A program made the position numbers and the translations under genes. A stretch of 64,000 bases of DNA from VBOC01 sp035635475. Its GTDB lineage: Bacteria; Bacteroidota; Ignavibacteria; UBA10030; SZUA-254. Positions 28,950 through 37,960 of the stretch are shown one piece after another; positions within the stretch are counted from its first letter, which is position 1; each line of letters begins with the position of its first letter. The stretch spans positions 9,705 to 73,704 of the forward strand of contig DASQAZ010000055.1 of NCBI GenBank assembly GCA_035635475.1. The letters are read 5' to 3'. The notes beneath the pieces were generated by a model, which was given only the letters and a program-made list of their open reading frames with translations, had not been told where the DNA came from and made no database searches.

Positions 28950-30287
28950 ATGGCAAAGTTCAGCGACAGTTTTCGAAATATCTTCAAGATTCAGGAGCTT
29001 CGCCAGCGAATCCTGTTTACGGCCGGCCTGCTGATCGTGGTCCGCTTCGGCGCCCACGTGACAATTCCGGGCGTCGATGCAAAGGTCCTGGCGGACGTGA
29101 TGAGGAACCAGACCTCGAACACGCTCTTCGGGTTGTATGATCTGTTCGTCGGCGGGGCGTTCAGCAATGCGGCAGTCTTTGCGCTGGGGATCATGCCGTA
29201 TATCAGCGCGTCTATTATAATCCAGCTCCTCGGAGCGGTGATCCCCTACTTTCAGAAGCTTTCCAAGGAAGGGGAAGAAGGCCGGAAAAAGATCACGCAG
29301 CTGACGCGGTACGGGACAGTGTTGATTTCGCTGTTGCAGGCCTGGGGTGTCAGCGTGCAGCTCTCGAGCATGTCGCCGGCCGGGACCCCGATCGTCCCCC
29401 CGGGGGTGCAGGGGTTCGGGTTTCACATTTCAACGATGATCATCCTGTCGGCAGGCACGATTTTCATGATGTGGCTGGGCGAACAGATCACCGAACGGGG
29501 AATCGGCAACGGCATCTCGTTGATCATCTTTATCGGCATCATCGCCCGGTTTCCGCACGCGCTGCTTGATGAATACCAGCTTGTGAGCCAGGGGGCGCGG
29601 AGCCTGATCGTTGAGCTGATTATCATCGCGATGATGGTCGTCATCGTGGCCGGAATCGTGCTGGTCACGCAGGCGACGCGCCGCATCCCGGTCCAATACG
29701 CCAAGCGCGTCGTGGGCCGCAAGATTTACGGCGGGGTGACACAGTATATTCCCATGCGCGTCAATACCGCGGGGGTCATGCCGATCATCTTTGCCCAGGC
29801 GATCATGTTCATCCCGAACACGATTCTGACTTTTTTCCCCGAGAGCGAGTTCTTGCAGGGAATAGCCGGTTATTTGAATTATACTTCGATCACATACTCA
29901 GTCGTGTACGGGCTTATGATCATTTTCTTCACGTATTTTTATACGGCTGTCGCCTTTAATCCGAAAGACGTCGCCGAGACGATGCAGAAGCAGGGGGGCT
30001 TCATTCCGGGGATCCGGCCCGGGAGGAACACGTCGGATTTTATCGACAATATTCTTACGAAAATTACGTTGCCCGGCTCCATCTTCCTGGCGATCGTCGC
30101 CATCCTGCCGGCGTTTATGATCCGGATGGGTGTCACGGCGAATTTTGCAAGTTTTTTCGGCGGCACGAGCCTTTTGATCGTCGTCGGCGTCGGCCTGGAT
30201 ACGTTGCAGCAGATCGAATCGCATTTACTCATGCGGCACTACGACGGATTCATGAAGAGCGGCAAAATCAAGGGCCGGAGAATGTGA
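28950..30287 (+). CDS. secY: Preprotein translocase subunit SecY
   Basis: 445 residues with the expected ten membrane helices. RILFTAGLLIVVRFGAHVTIPGVD is helix 1, followed by the plug region, FALGIMPYISASIIIQLL, the conserved GEQITERGIGNGISLIIFIGI, the cytosolic-loop RRIPVQYAKR and VNTAGVMPIIFAQA. SecY forms the protein-conducting pore with SecE (3901). Its place at the end of spc, before map, is the classic order. Confidence 0.98.
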   Translation: MAKFSDSFRNIFKIQELRQRILFTAGLLIVVRFGAHVTIPGVDAKVLADVMRNQTSNTLFGLYDLFVGGAFSNAAVFALGIMPYISASIIIQLLGAVIPYFQKLSKEGEEGRKKITQLTRYGTVLISLLQAWGVSVQLSSMSPAGTPIVPPGVQGFGFHISTMIILSAGTIFMMWLGEQITERGIGNGISLIIFIGIIARFPHALLDEYQLVSQGARSLIVELIIIAMMVVIVAGIVLVTQATRRIPVQYAKRVVGRKIYGGVTQYIPMRVNTAGVMPIIFAQAIMFIPNTILTFFPESEFLQGIAGYLNYTSITYSVVYGLMIIFFTYFYTAVAFNPKDVAETMQKQGGFIPGIRPGRNTSDFIDNILTKITLPGSIFLAIVAILPAFMIRMGVTANFASFFGGTSLLIVVGVGLDTLQQIESHLLMRHYDGFMKSGKIKGRRM

Positions 30288-30332
30288 CGGCGGAAGCGCA
30301 GGGCGTTGCGGGGTAGGAGGTCAACTGCGGGT

Positions 30333-31097
30333 ATGACGAAGGCGACCATCAAGACACCGCACGAAATAGCGCTGATGCGGGAATGCTGTTCGATTGTCGC
30401 AGAGGTTTTGAGAATCGTCCAGAAGATGATCCAACCCGGGATCACGACCCGGGAACTGGATTCACTGGCGGAGGATTATATTCGATCCAGAAAGGGGGAG
30501 CCAGCGTTCAAGGGGTACGGTACTGAACGGAACAATTTGTTTCCGGCAAGCCTTTGCACCTCCGTTGACGACGAAGTCGTGCACGGGATACCGGGCGCGC
30601 GGGTGCTTCGCGAAGGGGAGATTATCTCGATCGATGTCGGCGTGAAGTTGAATGATTTTTATGGCGATGGAGCATGGACGTATGAGGTCGGAAAAATATC
30701 CGAAGAGAAACGCAGGCTTCTTCGGGCCGCCGAAGAGTCGCTGTACAAAGGCATCGCCCAGGCCCGTGCGGGGAACCGCGTCCACGATATCTCCGCGGCC
30801 GTGCAGGGACGGGTCGAACGTGAGGGGTATTCAGTCGTAAGGGACCTGGTCGGCCACGGGGTCGGCCGCAATCTCCATGAAGAGCCGGCAGTCCCCAACT
30901 ACGGTCAGCCCGGGACGGGCCCGGTGCTGCAAGAAGGCATGACGCTGGCGATCGAGCCGATGGTGAACCTCGGCGATTACCGTGTCCGCGTGGACGACGA
31001 CGGCTGGACAATCAGGACCGCCGACGGCTATCCGTCCGCACACTTCGAGCACACGGTCCTCGTGACCGGCGGCGAACCGGAAATCCTTACGAAGTAG
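30333..31097 (+). CDS. map: Type I methionine aminopeptidase
   Basis: 254 residues from ATG 30333, with GGAGG twelve bases upstream; an in-frame TTG at 30306 would add nine unlikely residues. Metal ligands are seen in SIDVGVKLNDFYGDGAWTYEVG (two Asp), the GHGVGRNLHEEP histidine, the EPM glutamate, and the terminal EHTVLV glutamate. It removes N-terminal Met from nascent chains. Confidence 0.96.
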   Translation: MTKATIKTPHEIALMRECCSIVAEVLRIVQKMIQPGITTRELDSLAEDYIRSRKGEPAFKGYGTERNNLFPASLCTSVDDEVVHGIPGARVLREGEIISIDVGVKLNDFYGDGAWTYEVGKISEEKRRLLRAAEESLYKGIAQARAGNRVHDISAAVQGRVEREGYSVVRDLVGHGVGRNLHEEPAVPNYGQPGTGPVLQEGMTLAIEPMVNLGDYRVRVDDDGWTIRTADGYPSAHFEHTVLVTGGEPEILTK

Positions 31098-31105
31098 CCC
31101 GGTTC

Positions 31106-31324
31106 ATGGCGAAACAGGGACCAATCACGATGGACGGTGTCATCACCGAAACGTTGCCCAATGCGATGTTTCGGGTCCGGCTTGACAATGGTCATGAAAT
31201 TCTGGCGGTGATTTCAGGAAAGATGCGGATGCACTACATCAAGATTCTGGTCGGCGATAAGGTGACGGTTGAAATGTCGCCCTACGATCTCAGCAAGGGC
31301 CGGATCACGTACCGGTACAAATAA
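31106..31324 (+). CDS. infA: Translation initiation factor IF-1
   Basis: 72 residues, the standard size. The OB fold has MDGVITETLPNAMFRVRLDNGHEILAVISGKMRMHYIKILVGDKVTVEMSPYDLSKGRITYR. It binds the 30S A site during initiation. Eight bases after map, in the usual secY-map-infA-rpmJ order. Confidence 0.97.
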   Translation: MAKQGPITMDGVITETLPNAMFRVRLDNGHEILAVISGKMRMHYIKILVGDKVTVEMSPYDLSKGRITYRYK

Positions 31325-31335
31325 GAGGGAACTCC

Positions 31336-31449
31336 ATGAAGGTGCGATCATCGGTAAAACGATTGTGTGAAAACTGCAAGATCATCCGGCGCAAAGGCGT
31401 CGTACGGGTCATTTGTAAGAACCCCAAACACAAGCAGCGTCAGGGATAA
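31336..31449 (+). CDS. rpmJ: 50S ribosomal protein L36 (bL36)
   Basis: 37 residues: MKVRSSVKRLCENCKIIRRK and so on to KHKQRQG. Zinc ligands C11, C14, C27 and H32 are present, the C+ form. It starts 11 bases after infA with AGAGGGA upstream. Confidence 0.97.
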   Translation: MKVRSSVKRLCENCKIIRRKGVVRVICKNPKHKQRQG

Positions 31450-31471
31450 TCACTCGAAAGGACTGTGAAGC

Positions 31472-31855
31472 GTGGCACGAATCGCTGGAATAGACCTGCC
31501 GAAAACTAAACGAGCCGAGATCGGCTTAACGTACATCTACGGCCTGGGCAGGACCAGTGCCCTCAAGATTCTGGACCGGGCGGGCATTGATCCGGGCAAG
31601 CGGGTGGGCGAACTGAATGATGAAGAGGTCGCCAGGATCCGTTCGATCATCACCTCCGACTTCAAGGTAGAGGGCGCTCTGCGCAGCGAGGTCCAGACGA
31701 ATATCAAGCGGCTCATGGACATCAATTCCTACCGCGGTTTGCGCCATCGCAAAGGGTTGCCCGTCCGGGGCCAGCGGACTCGCACGAATGCCCGCTCCAG
31801 GAAAGGAAAGCGGAAGACAGTTGCAGGGAAGAAGAAGGTACTCGCGAAGAAATAA
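31472..31855 (+). CDS. rpsM: 30S ribosomal protein S13 (uS13)
   Basis: 127 residues from a GTG start (MARIAGIDLPKTKRAEIGLTYIYGLG). The conserved C-terminal RGLRHRKGLPVRGQRTRTNARSRKGKRKT contacts tRNA and intersubunit bridges. It opens the alpha operon. AAAGGA lies upstream. Confidence 0.97.
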   Translation: MARIAGIDLPKTKRAEIGLTYIYGLGRTSALKILDRAGIDPGKRVGELNDEEVARIRSIITSDFKVEGALRSEVQTNIKRLMDINSYRGLRHRKGLPVRGQRTRTNARSRKGKRKTVAGKKKVLAKK

Positions 31856-31875
31856 TCAATCGATCGGACACGATT

Positions 31876-32289
31876 ATGGCAAAACAGTCAACGGCACCGG
31901 GCCAGCAACCCGTTGTCGCAAAGAAAAAAAAGAAAATTCAAGTCGACGTTACCGGCAAGGCGTACATCAAGGCGACCTTCAATAACGTGATGGTCACGAT
32001 TACCGACGTCTACGGAAACGTGATCAGCTGGTCGTCGGCGGGGAGAAACGGCTTCAAGGGGTCGCGCAAGAATACCCCGTTCGCCGCGCAGGTCACCGCT
32101 GAAGCGGCGGCGAAGGAGGCCTTCGACCTCGGTTTGCGGAAAGTCGACGTGTACGTCAAGGGGCCGGGCTCTGGACGGGAGGCCGGTATCCGGACGCTCC
32201 AAACGGTGGGCCTGGAAGTCATGAGCATCCGTGATATCACCCCCATTCCACATAACGGATGCAGGGCGCCGAAGCGCCGACGTGTCTAA
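31876..32289 (+). CDS. rpsK: 30S ribosomal protein S11 (uS11)
   Basis: 137 residues. After a basic N-terminus with a run of lysines comes KAYIKATFNNVMVTITDVYGNVISWSSAGRNGFKGSRKNTPFAAQ and the end IPHNGCRAPKRRRV. It forms part of the platform near the E site. Alpha-operon order. Confidence 0.97.
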   Translation: MAKQSTAPGQQPVVAKKKKKIQVDVTGKAYIKATFNNVMVTITDVYGNVISWSSAGRNGFKGSRKNTPFAAQVTAEAAAKEAFDLGLRKVDVYVKGPGSGREAGIRTLQTVGLEVMSIRDITPIPHNGCRAPKRRRV

Positions 32290-32300
32290 GAAAGGAGATC

Positions 32301-32930
32301 ATGGGAAGATATATCGAAGCAAGTTGCCGGTTGTGCAGAAGGGAGCGACAAAAGCTCTTTCTGAAGGGGACGAAATGCTTTACCGAAAAATGCCCTGTCG
32401 AGCGCCGCGGATATCCCCCGGGACAGCACGGTCAAAACCGGCGCCAGAAGATATCGGAATACGGGGTACAACTGCGCGAGAAGCAGAAGATCCGCCGCAT
32501 GTACGGCCTGATGGAGGAGCAGTTTCGAAATTATTTTGAAAAGGCGCTCCGGAAAACAGGGCGAACGGGCGAGACGCTCGTGAAGATGCTCGAGTGCAGG
32601 CTGGATAACGTCGTGTACCGGCTCGGTTTCGCGCCCTCAAGGAAAGCGGCGCGGCAGCTCGTCGTTCACCGCCATTTGATGGTGAATGATACCGTCGTGA
32701 ACATCCCGTCGTACCTCCTGAAGGCTGGTGACCTTGTCCAAATTCGAGACAAAAGCAAAAAACTCGAGGTCATCCATTCATCAATGAAGCGGATGAAAGA
32801 CAGCGCGATGCTCCCGTGGTTGAGTCTTGACAAGGCGGCGATGTCGGGCACATTCCTGAACGTTCCCGAGCGTGCCGACATCCCCTTGAACGCAAACGAG
32901 CAGCTCATTGTTGAGCTCTATTCCAAGTGA
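32301..32930 (+). CDS. rpsD: 30S ribosomal protein S4 (uS4), zinc-binding form
   Basis: 209 residues from ATG 32301, with AAAGGAG well placed; the open frame upstream overlaps rpsK and is not used. The N-terminus has a four-cysteine site (C9, C12, C26, C31), the C+ form. The S4 RNA-binding domain has RLDNVVYRLGFAPSRKAARQLVVHRHLMVN. It starts 30S assembly and in E. coli represses the alpha operon. Confidence 0.96.
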   Translation: MGRYIEASCRLCRRERQKLFLKGTKCFTEKCPVERRGYPPGQHGQNRRQKISEYGVQLREKQKIRRMYGLMEEQFRNYFEKALRKTGRTGETLVKMLECRLDNVVYRLGFAPSRKAARQLVVHRHLMVNDTVVNIPSYLLKAGDLVQIRDKSKKLEVIHSSMKRMKDSAMLPWLSLDKAAMSGTFLNVPERADIPLNANEQLIVELYSK

Positions 32931-32991
32931 CGCCGTCCCGCGGCAGCGGGACGTTGAATTGAGATCAATATGCATTTCTGGAGAACCTGAC

Positions 32992-33981
32992 ATGGTAGGA
33001 ACAAATTTTCAGATGCCCGAAAAAGTCCAGCTCGACGAGGCATCGTACTCAAATACATTCGGCCGGTTCATCTTGCAGCCGCTGGAAAAGGGATTCGGGG
33101 TCACGATCGGAAACGCATTCCGCCGTGTCCTTCTATCGTCCCTTCCGGGGACGGCGTTTACAGCCCTGCGCGTTGAAGGCGTCCTGCATGAATTCTCGAC
33201 GATCCCCGGGGTGGTCGAGGACGTGGCCGAGATCATCCTAAACCTGAAATCCGTCCGGATGAAGCTTTTGAACAAAAAGCTGAACCGGGTCGTCGTCGAG
33301 TTGAAAGGGGCTAAGGACGTGACGGCCGCGGACATCCAGCGCTCGAATCCCGAGATAGAAATACTCAATCCCGGACAGCACATCGCCACGTTGAACAGCG
33401 GCGCGGCCTTCGAATTGGAACTCCGGGTCGGACGCGGGAAGGGTTACGTTCCCGCGGAGGAAAACAAGTTGCCGGACCAAACGACGGGTGTGATCACGAT
33501 CGATTCCATCTTCACGCCGATCAAGAATGTCCGCTACTTCGTTGAGACGACGAGGGTCGGGCAGCAGACCGATTACGAAAAACTGATTCTCGAAGTCGAG
33601 ACCGACGGCTCCATCGCGCCCGATGACGCACTGGCGCAGGCGGCGAACATACTGAAAGACCATATCCAGCTTTTCTTAAGCTTCGATATTGAGACGGAGG
33701 CCGCCGAAGAGATGCTGGAGAAGGACTCGGAGTTTGCGCGGATCCGGAAGATTCTGCAGATGAACGTCGACGAACTTGAATTGTCCGTCAGGTCTCACAA
33801 TTGCCTGAGGGCGGCCAATATTAAAACTATTGCAGATCTTGTCCGCCGGGGGGAACCGGAGCTGCTGAAATTCCGAAATTTCGGCCGAAAGTCCCTCGCG
33901 GAACTCTCGGAGATCATCGAACAATTCGGGCTCAGCTTTGGGATGGATGTCGAGAAATATCTGCACGATTCCAATAATTAA
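32992..33981 (+). CDS. rpoA: DNA-directed RNA polymerase subunit alpha
   Basis: 329 residues from ATG 32992. The N-terminal domain has GRFILQPLEKGFGVTIGNAFRRVLLSSLPG, the dimerisation and assembly motif. After a linker the C-terminal domain (about 260-329) has LSVRSHNCLRAANIKTIADLVRRGEPELLKFRNFGRKSLAELSEII, the UP-element and activator-binding fold. Open frame upstream of 32992 is not conserved. Confidence 0.97.
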   Translation: MVGTNFQMPEKVQLDEASYSNTFGRFILQPLEKGFGVTIGNAFRRVLLSSLPGTAFTALRVEGVLHEFSTIPGVVEDVAEIILNLKSVRMKLLNKKLNRVVVELKGAKDVTAADIQRSNPEIEILNPGQHIATLNSGAAFELELRVGRGKGYVPAEENKLPDQTTGVITIDSIFTPIKNVRYFVETTRVGQQTDYEKLILEVETDGSIAPDDALAQAANILKDHIQLFLSFDIETEAAEEMLEKDSEFARIRKILQMNVDELELSVRSHNCLRAANIKTIADLVRRGEPELLKFRNFGRKSLAELSEIIEQFGLSFGMDVEKYLHDSNN

Positions 33982-33993
33982 GGCACGAGGACG

Positions 33994-34467
33994 ATGCGAC
34001 ACCGCAAATCGGGAAGAAAACTCGGAGTTACCGCAAGCCACCGCAAGGCGATGCTCAATGCGCTTTGCAGCGCGTTGATCCGGCACAAGAAGATTCAGAC
34101 CACGACGGCGAAGGCCAAGGAGGCGCGGATGGTTGTTGAGAAGCTCCTCACGCGGGCGAAGAATGCGGTTGCGGCGGAGACCAAGGGAAAGGATATCCAT
34201 GCCCGCCGGCAGGTTGCCCGGATGATCCATGACCGGGACGACGTCCGGGAGCTTTTCACCGAGATCGCGCCGAAAATTGCCTCTCGGCCCGGTGGATACA
34301 CCCGCGTGGTGAAGCTCGGCCGGAGGTTCGGTGACGGCGCAGAAATCGCCGTGCTGGAACTCGTCGATTACAATACCGGAGAAGCGCCCGCGAAAAAAGC
34401 CAAGGCGAAGAAAGAATCCAAAAAGAAGAAGGGGGAAGAGGCCGCTAAAAGCGCCAAGCCCGGGTAA
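33994..34467 (+). CDS. rplQ: 50S ribosomal protein L17 (bL17) with lysine-rich tail
   Basis: 157 residues, longer than the usual 115-130. The core MRHRKSGRKLGVTASHRKAMLNALCSALIRHKKIQTTTAKAKEAR and GGYTRVVKLGRRFGDGAEIAVLELV is normal. The last ~30 residues are a Lys/Ala/Glu-rich tail. It is the last gene of the ribosomal block, followed 31 bases later by a terminator. Confidence 0.96.
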   Translation: MRHRKSGRKLGVTASHRKAMLNALCSALIRHKKIQTTTAKAKEARMVVEKLLTRAKNAVAAETKGKDIHARRQVARMIHDRDDVRELFTEIAPKIASRPGGYTRVVKLGRRFGDGAEIAVLELVDYNTGEAPAKKAKAKKESKKKKGEEAAKSAKPG

Positions 34468-34498
34468 GCCCCTAGGACGGAGATATACACTGAAACGA

Positions 34499-34531
34499 GG
34501 GTTCCGGATCACGCGGAGCCCTTTTCTGTTT
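34499..34531 (+). terminator. Rho-independent terminator after rplQ
   Basis: GGGTTCC (34499-34505) pairs with GGAGCCC (34515-34521), seven pairs with one G-U, and is followed by TTTTCTGTTT. It closes the plus-strand ribosomal/RNA-polymerase block. Confidence 0.7.
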
Positions 34532-34552
34532 CTAGGACGGGTTATCGGTTTA

Positions 34553-34581
34553 TTGATTCTCCACGGTGAAATCCGTATTTT
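34553..34581 (+). promoter_or_regulatory. Predicted promoter of leuS and the glycan cluster
   Basis: TTGATT (34553-34558), 17 bases, TATTTT (34576-34581), ending 20 bases before the leuS ATG and lying just past the rplQ terminator. Confidence 0.55.
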
Positions 34582-34601
34582 AATTACAAAATTGGGGTAC
34601 G

Positions 34602-37121
34602 ATGTATCCATTCAGAGAGATTGAACCCAAGTGGCAGAGAATCTGGGATGAGCGGGGGACCTTTACGGTTCGTGAAAGCGCCTCGAAACAGAAGCTCTAC
34701 ATCCTCGATATGTTTCCCTACCCTTCCGGGGCGGGACTGCACGTCGGGCACCCCGAAGGATATACTGCGACAGACATCTACTCCCGCTACAAGAGAATGA
34801 AGGGGTTCAATGTCCTGCATCCGATGGGGTGGGATGCGTTCGGCCTTCCCGCGGAGCGGTATGCGATGCAGACAGGTATCCACCCCAGCATCACGACCAA
34901 GCAGAATATCGCGACGTTTAAGCGCCAGATCAAAATGCTGGGCCTCTCCTACGACTGGACGCGCGAGATCAATACGACGGACCCCGCCTACTACAAGTGG
35001 ACGCAGTGGATTTTTCTCAAGATCTTCAACGCGTGGTATGATCGAAAACTCGACCGGGCGAGGCCGATCTCGGAGCTGCCGGTCCCTCCGGGGCTCACCG
35101 AATCCGCCCGTGAGGAGTACATTGATAGTCATCGATTTGCCTACAGGGCCGAAATGCCCGTCAACTGGTCGCAAGAACTCGGTACAGTCCTGGCGAACGA
35201 AGAGGTGGAAGAATGGGTCGAGAAGGGCTATACCGTCGAACGGCGCCTGATGCGCCAGTGGATGCTCCGGATCACTGCTTATGCCGAACGGCTGGAGCAT
35301 GACCTGAAGGATCTGGACTGGCCCCCCGGGATCATAGAGATGCAGCGGAACTGGATCGGCCGATCCGAGGGAGTAGAGATCGATTTCAAAATAAAGGGGC
35401 TGGACACGCCTATCAGGGTGTTTACGACGAGACCCGATACGGTATTCGGAGCATCCTACCTGGTTCTTGCTCCGGAGCATCCTATGGTCGATAAAGTCAC
35501 AACACGGGAGCAGCAGTCCCTCGTCGAACAATACCGCAAAGTCACAGGTCAAAAGAGCGACCTGGAGCGCACCGCGCTCGAGAAGGAAAAGACAGGCGTC
35601 GTTACGGGCGGGTACGCCATCAATCCTGCCACGAACAAACCTATTCCCATCTGGATTGCCGACTATGTCCTGTCGACGTACGGGACGGGGGCGATCATGG
35701 CCGTGCCGGGCCATGACGAACGAGACTTCGAATTTGCCCGGAAATATGAACTTCCGATTCTCGAAGTGGTTGCCGGCGGAGACAATTCCAAGGCTGCCTC
35801 CACCGGCGACGGCATCGCTGTGAATTCCGCCAATGCCTCCATCTCCCTGAACGGCCACCCCACATCCGAGGCAAAAAAACTGATCGTGGAATGGCTCGAA
35901 CGAAATGGGCTCGGCAAGCGGGCGGTGAATTATAAGCTGCGCGATTGGCTTTTCTCGCGTCAACGGTACTGGGGAGAGCCGTTTCCGCTCATCTATCTCG
36001 AGGACGGGAGAGTCACGGACCTGCCGGAATCGGAGCTGCCTGTTCTGCTCCCCGGATTACCTTCCTTTCAACCAGGGAAGGGCGGGGAATCGCCGCTCGC
36101 CTCGGTCGAATCCTGGGTCAAGACGACCGACCCGAGAACCGGAAAGCCCGCGCGGCGTGAAACGCATACAATGCCCCAGTGGGCCGGTTCGTGCTGGTAC
36201 TACCTGCGGTATCTCGACCCTAAGAACGAGCAAAAGTTTGTTTCGCCGGAGAAGGACCGCTACTGGATGCCGGTCGATCTTTACGTCGGGGGAGCGGAAC
36301 ACGCCGTTCTGCACCTGCTCTACGCTCGGTTCTGGCACAAGGTTCTCTTCGATCTGGGGTACCTCTCCACCTCCGAGCCTTTCAGAAAACTTGTGAATCA
36401 GGGGACCATTCTCGGGGAAGACGGGCATAAGATGTCGAAGTCGCTCAATAATGTTGTCAACCCCGACGAGGTCGTCGCCAGCTATGGCGCTGATTCGCTC
36501 CGGCTGTTCGAGATGTTCATGGGTCCCCTCGTCGATTCGAAACCCTGGTCGACTCGCGGCGTCGAGGGAGTCCATCGCTTCCTCAACCGGGTGTGGCGAA
36601 TGACCGTCGATGAGGCCGGCGGACTGCACCCTTCGATCCGCGAGGCAGCACTAACCGCCGGGCAGGAAAAGCTGCTCCATCAGACGATCAAGAAGGTAAC
36701 CGGGGACATCGAGGGGCTCAATTTCAACACCGCCATCTCGCAGCTGATGATCTTCGTGAATGAGTTCCTCAACGCGGAAGTCAAGCCGCGAAAGGCAATG
36801 GAGAGCTTTGTGCTGCTGGTGGCCCCCTTCGCGCCGCATATCGCGGAAGAACTCTGGGAAAAACTCGGTCACACCGAAACACTTGCCTACGCGGACTGGC
36901 CGGTCCACGATGCATCCAAGATCGCCGAGGACATGGTGGAGATGGTCATCCAGGTGAACGGCAAGGTGCGATCGAAAATTCCCGTGCCGGTCGACACCGA
37001 CGAGGAGGTTTTGAAAAAAATCGTATTGGAAGACGCAAATGTGAAGCGCCATCTCGACGGGAAGAAAATTGTCAGGATTGTCATTGTGAAGAACAAGCTG
37101 GTCAGCCTGGTGGTGCAGTAA
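34602..37121 (+). CDS. leuS: Leucyl-tRNA synthetase
   Basis: 839 residues, class I. The HIGH motif is HVGH (47-50) inside FPYPSGAGLHVGHPEGY; the KMSKS motif is at 610-614 (GHKMSKSLNNVVNP). The editing CP1 domain shows TTRPDTVFGASYLVLAPEHP and AVPGHDERDFEFA. The C-terminal anticodon-binding and ProRS-like ends are complete. It charges tRNA-Leu. It is followed by envelope glycosyltransferases five bases later, so it is probably first gene of their operon. Confidence 0.98.
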   Translation: MYPFREIEPKWQRIWDERGTFTVRESASKQKLYILDMFPYPSGAGLHVGHPEGYTATDIYSRYKRMKGFNVLHPMGWDAFGLPAERYAMQTGIHPSITTKQNIATFKRQIKMLGLSYDWTREINTTDPAYYKWTQWIFLKIFNAWYDRKLDRARPISELPVPPGLTESAREEYIDSHRFAYRAEMPVNWSQELGTVLANEEVEEWVEKGYTVERRLMRQWMLRITAYAERLEHDLKDLDWPPGIIEMQRNWIGRSEGVEIDFKIKGLDTPIRVFTTRPDTVFGASYLVLAPEHPMVDKVTTREQQSLVEQYRKVTGQKSDLERTALEKEKTGVVTGGYAINPATNKPIPIWIADYVLSTYGTGAIMAVPGHDERDFEFARKYELPILEVVAGGDNSKAASTGDGIAVNSANASISLNGHPTSEAKKLIVEWLERNGLGKRAVNYKLRDWLFSRQRYWGEPFPLIYLEDGRVTDLPESELPVLLPGLPSFQPGKGGESPLASVESWVKTTDPRTGKPARRETHTMPQWAGSCWYYLRYLDPKNEQKFVSPEKDRYWMPVDLYVGGAEHAVLHLLYARFWHKVLFDLGYLSTSEPFRKLVNQGTILGEDGHKMSKSLNNVVNPDEVVASYGADSLRLFEMFMGPLVDSKPWSTRGVEGVHRFLNRVWRMTVDEAGGLHPSIREAALTAGQEKLLHQTIKKVTGDIEGLNFNTAISQLMIFVNEFLNAEVKPRKAMESFVLLVAPFAPHIAEELWEKLGHTETLAYADWPVHDASKIAEDMVEMVIQVNGKVRSKIPVPVDTDEEVLKKIVLEDANVKRHLDGKKIVRIVIVKNKLVSLVVQ

Positions 37122-37125
37122 CAGG

Positions 37126-37944
37126 ATGGACAGATTATCGGTCGTCGTTATTACGCTGGACGAGGAGAAAAACATCGAGCGGTGCCTCCAAAGCATCCGG
37201 TGGGCGGATGAAATCATCGTTGTCGACTCCTTCAGCCGTGATCGTACCGTCGAGCTGGCGAGGAAGTACACCGATTCGATTATCGAGCACGAGTACGACG
37301 GAGACATCCCTCAGCGGGAGCGGGGCTTTGCGACGGCCACGGGAGAGTGGCTCTTGTACGTCGATGCCGACGAGGAGGTGTCGGACGACCTCCAGAAAGA
37401 AATTCTCGGGATTCTGTCGTCCCGCGACACAAGGGACGGGTATGAGATCCCGCGCAAGGTGTTCATGTTCGGATCGTGGGTGAAGCACGGCGGCTGGTAC
37501 CCCGATTACACCTTTCGCCTCTTCAGGCGCGACCGGTATCGCGCAGTGCCGGCCGAGGTGCACGGAGGATTTACCGTGGACGGAGTGCCGGGGCGGCTCT
37601 CGGGGCTCTTGAACCATTACACATACGATTCGATCGCCCATTATCTCTCGAAAATGAACGACTATACATCCCTTCAAATCTCCGGCAAGATTGGCGGCGG
37701 GCGGCGGCGTTCTGTCGGCGCTCAACGATTAATCCTGAGCCCTTTGTCCCATTTCTTGAGAAAGTATATTTCTAATAAAGGGTACCGGGACGGCTTCCGC
37801 GGCTTCCTGCTTGCCGCGCTCGGTTCGATTTACACATTGGCGCTGTACGCGAAGCTCTGGGAATACGATTTTCGTGAGCACGAGGGGAGGGGCGTGAGAC
37901 CCCCGATCACAAACCTCGAACTCCGGCGGCTCAAGCGTCTGTGA
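37126..37944 (+). CDS. Family 2 glycosyltransferase, KdtX/WaaE-like
   Basis: 272 residues. GT-A fold: LSVVVITLDEEKNIERCLQSI at the N-terminus, nucleotide-sugar-binding IIVVDSFSRDRTVELA, and the metal-binding DADEEV (DxD, near residue 83). The middle has the YPDYTFRLFRRD element, typical of lipopolysaccharide-core beta-glycosyltransferases of the KdtX type. No clear transmembrane helix except a weak one near residues 225-245. By context it adds a sugar to lipid A core or a related lipid-linked glycan. A paralogue is at 41851. Confidence 0.9.
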   Translation: MDRLSVVVITLDEEKNIERCLQSIRWADEIIVVDSFSRDRTVELARKYTDSIIEHEYDGDIPQRERGFATATGEWLLYVDADEEVSDDLQKEILGILSSRDTRDGYEIPRKVFMFGSWVKHGGWYPDYTFRLFRRDRYRAVPAEVHGGFTVDGVPGRLSGLLNHYTYDSIAHYLSKMNDYTSLQISGKIGGGRRRSVGAQRLILSPLSHFLRKYISNKGYRDGFRGFLLAALGSIYTLALYAKLWEYDFREHEGRGVRPPITNLELRRLKRL

Positions 37945-37960
37945 GCTACCCGGAGCATCT

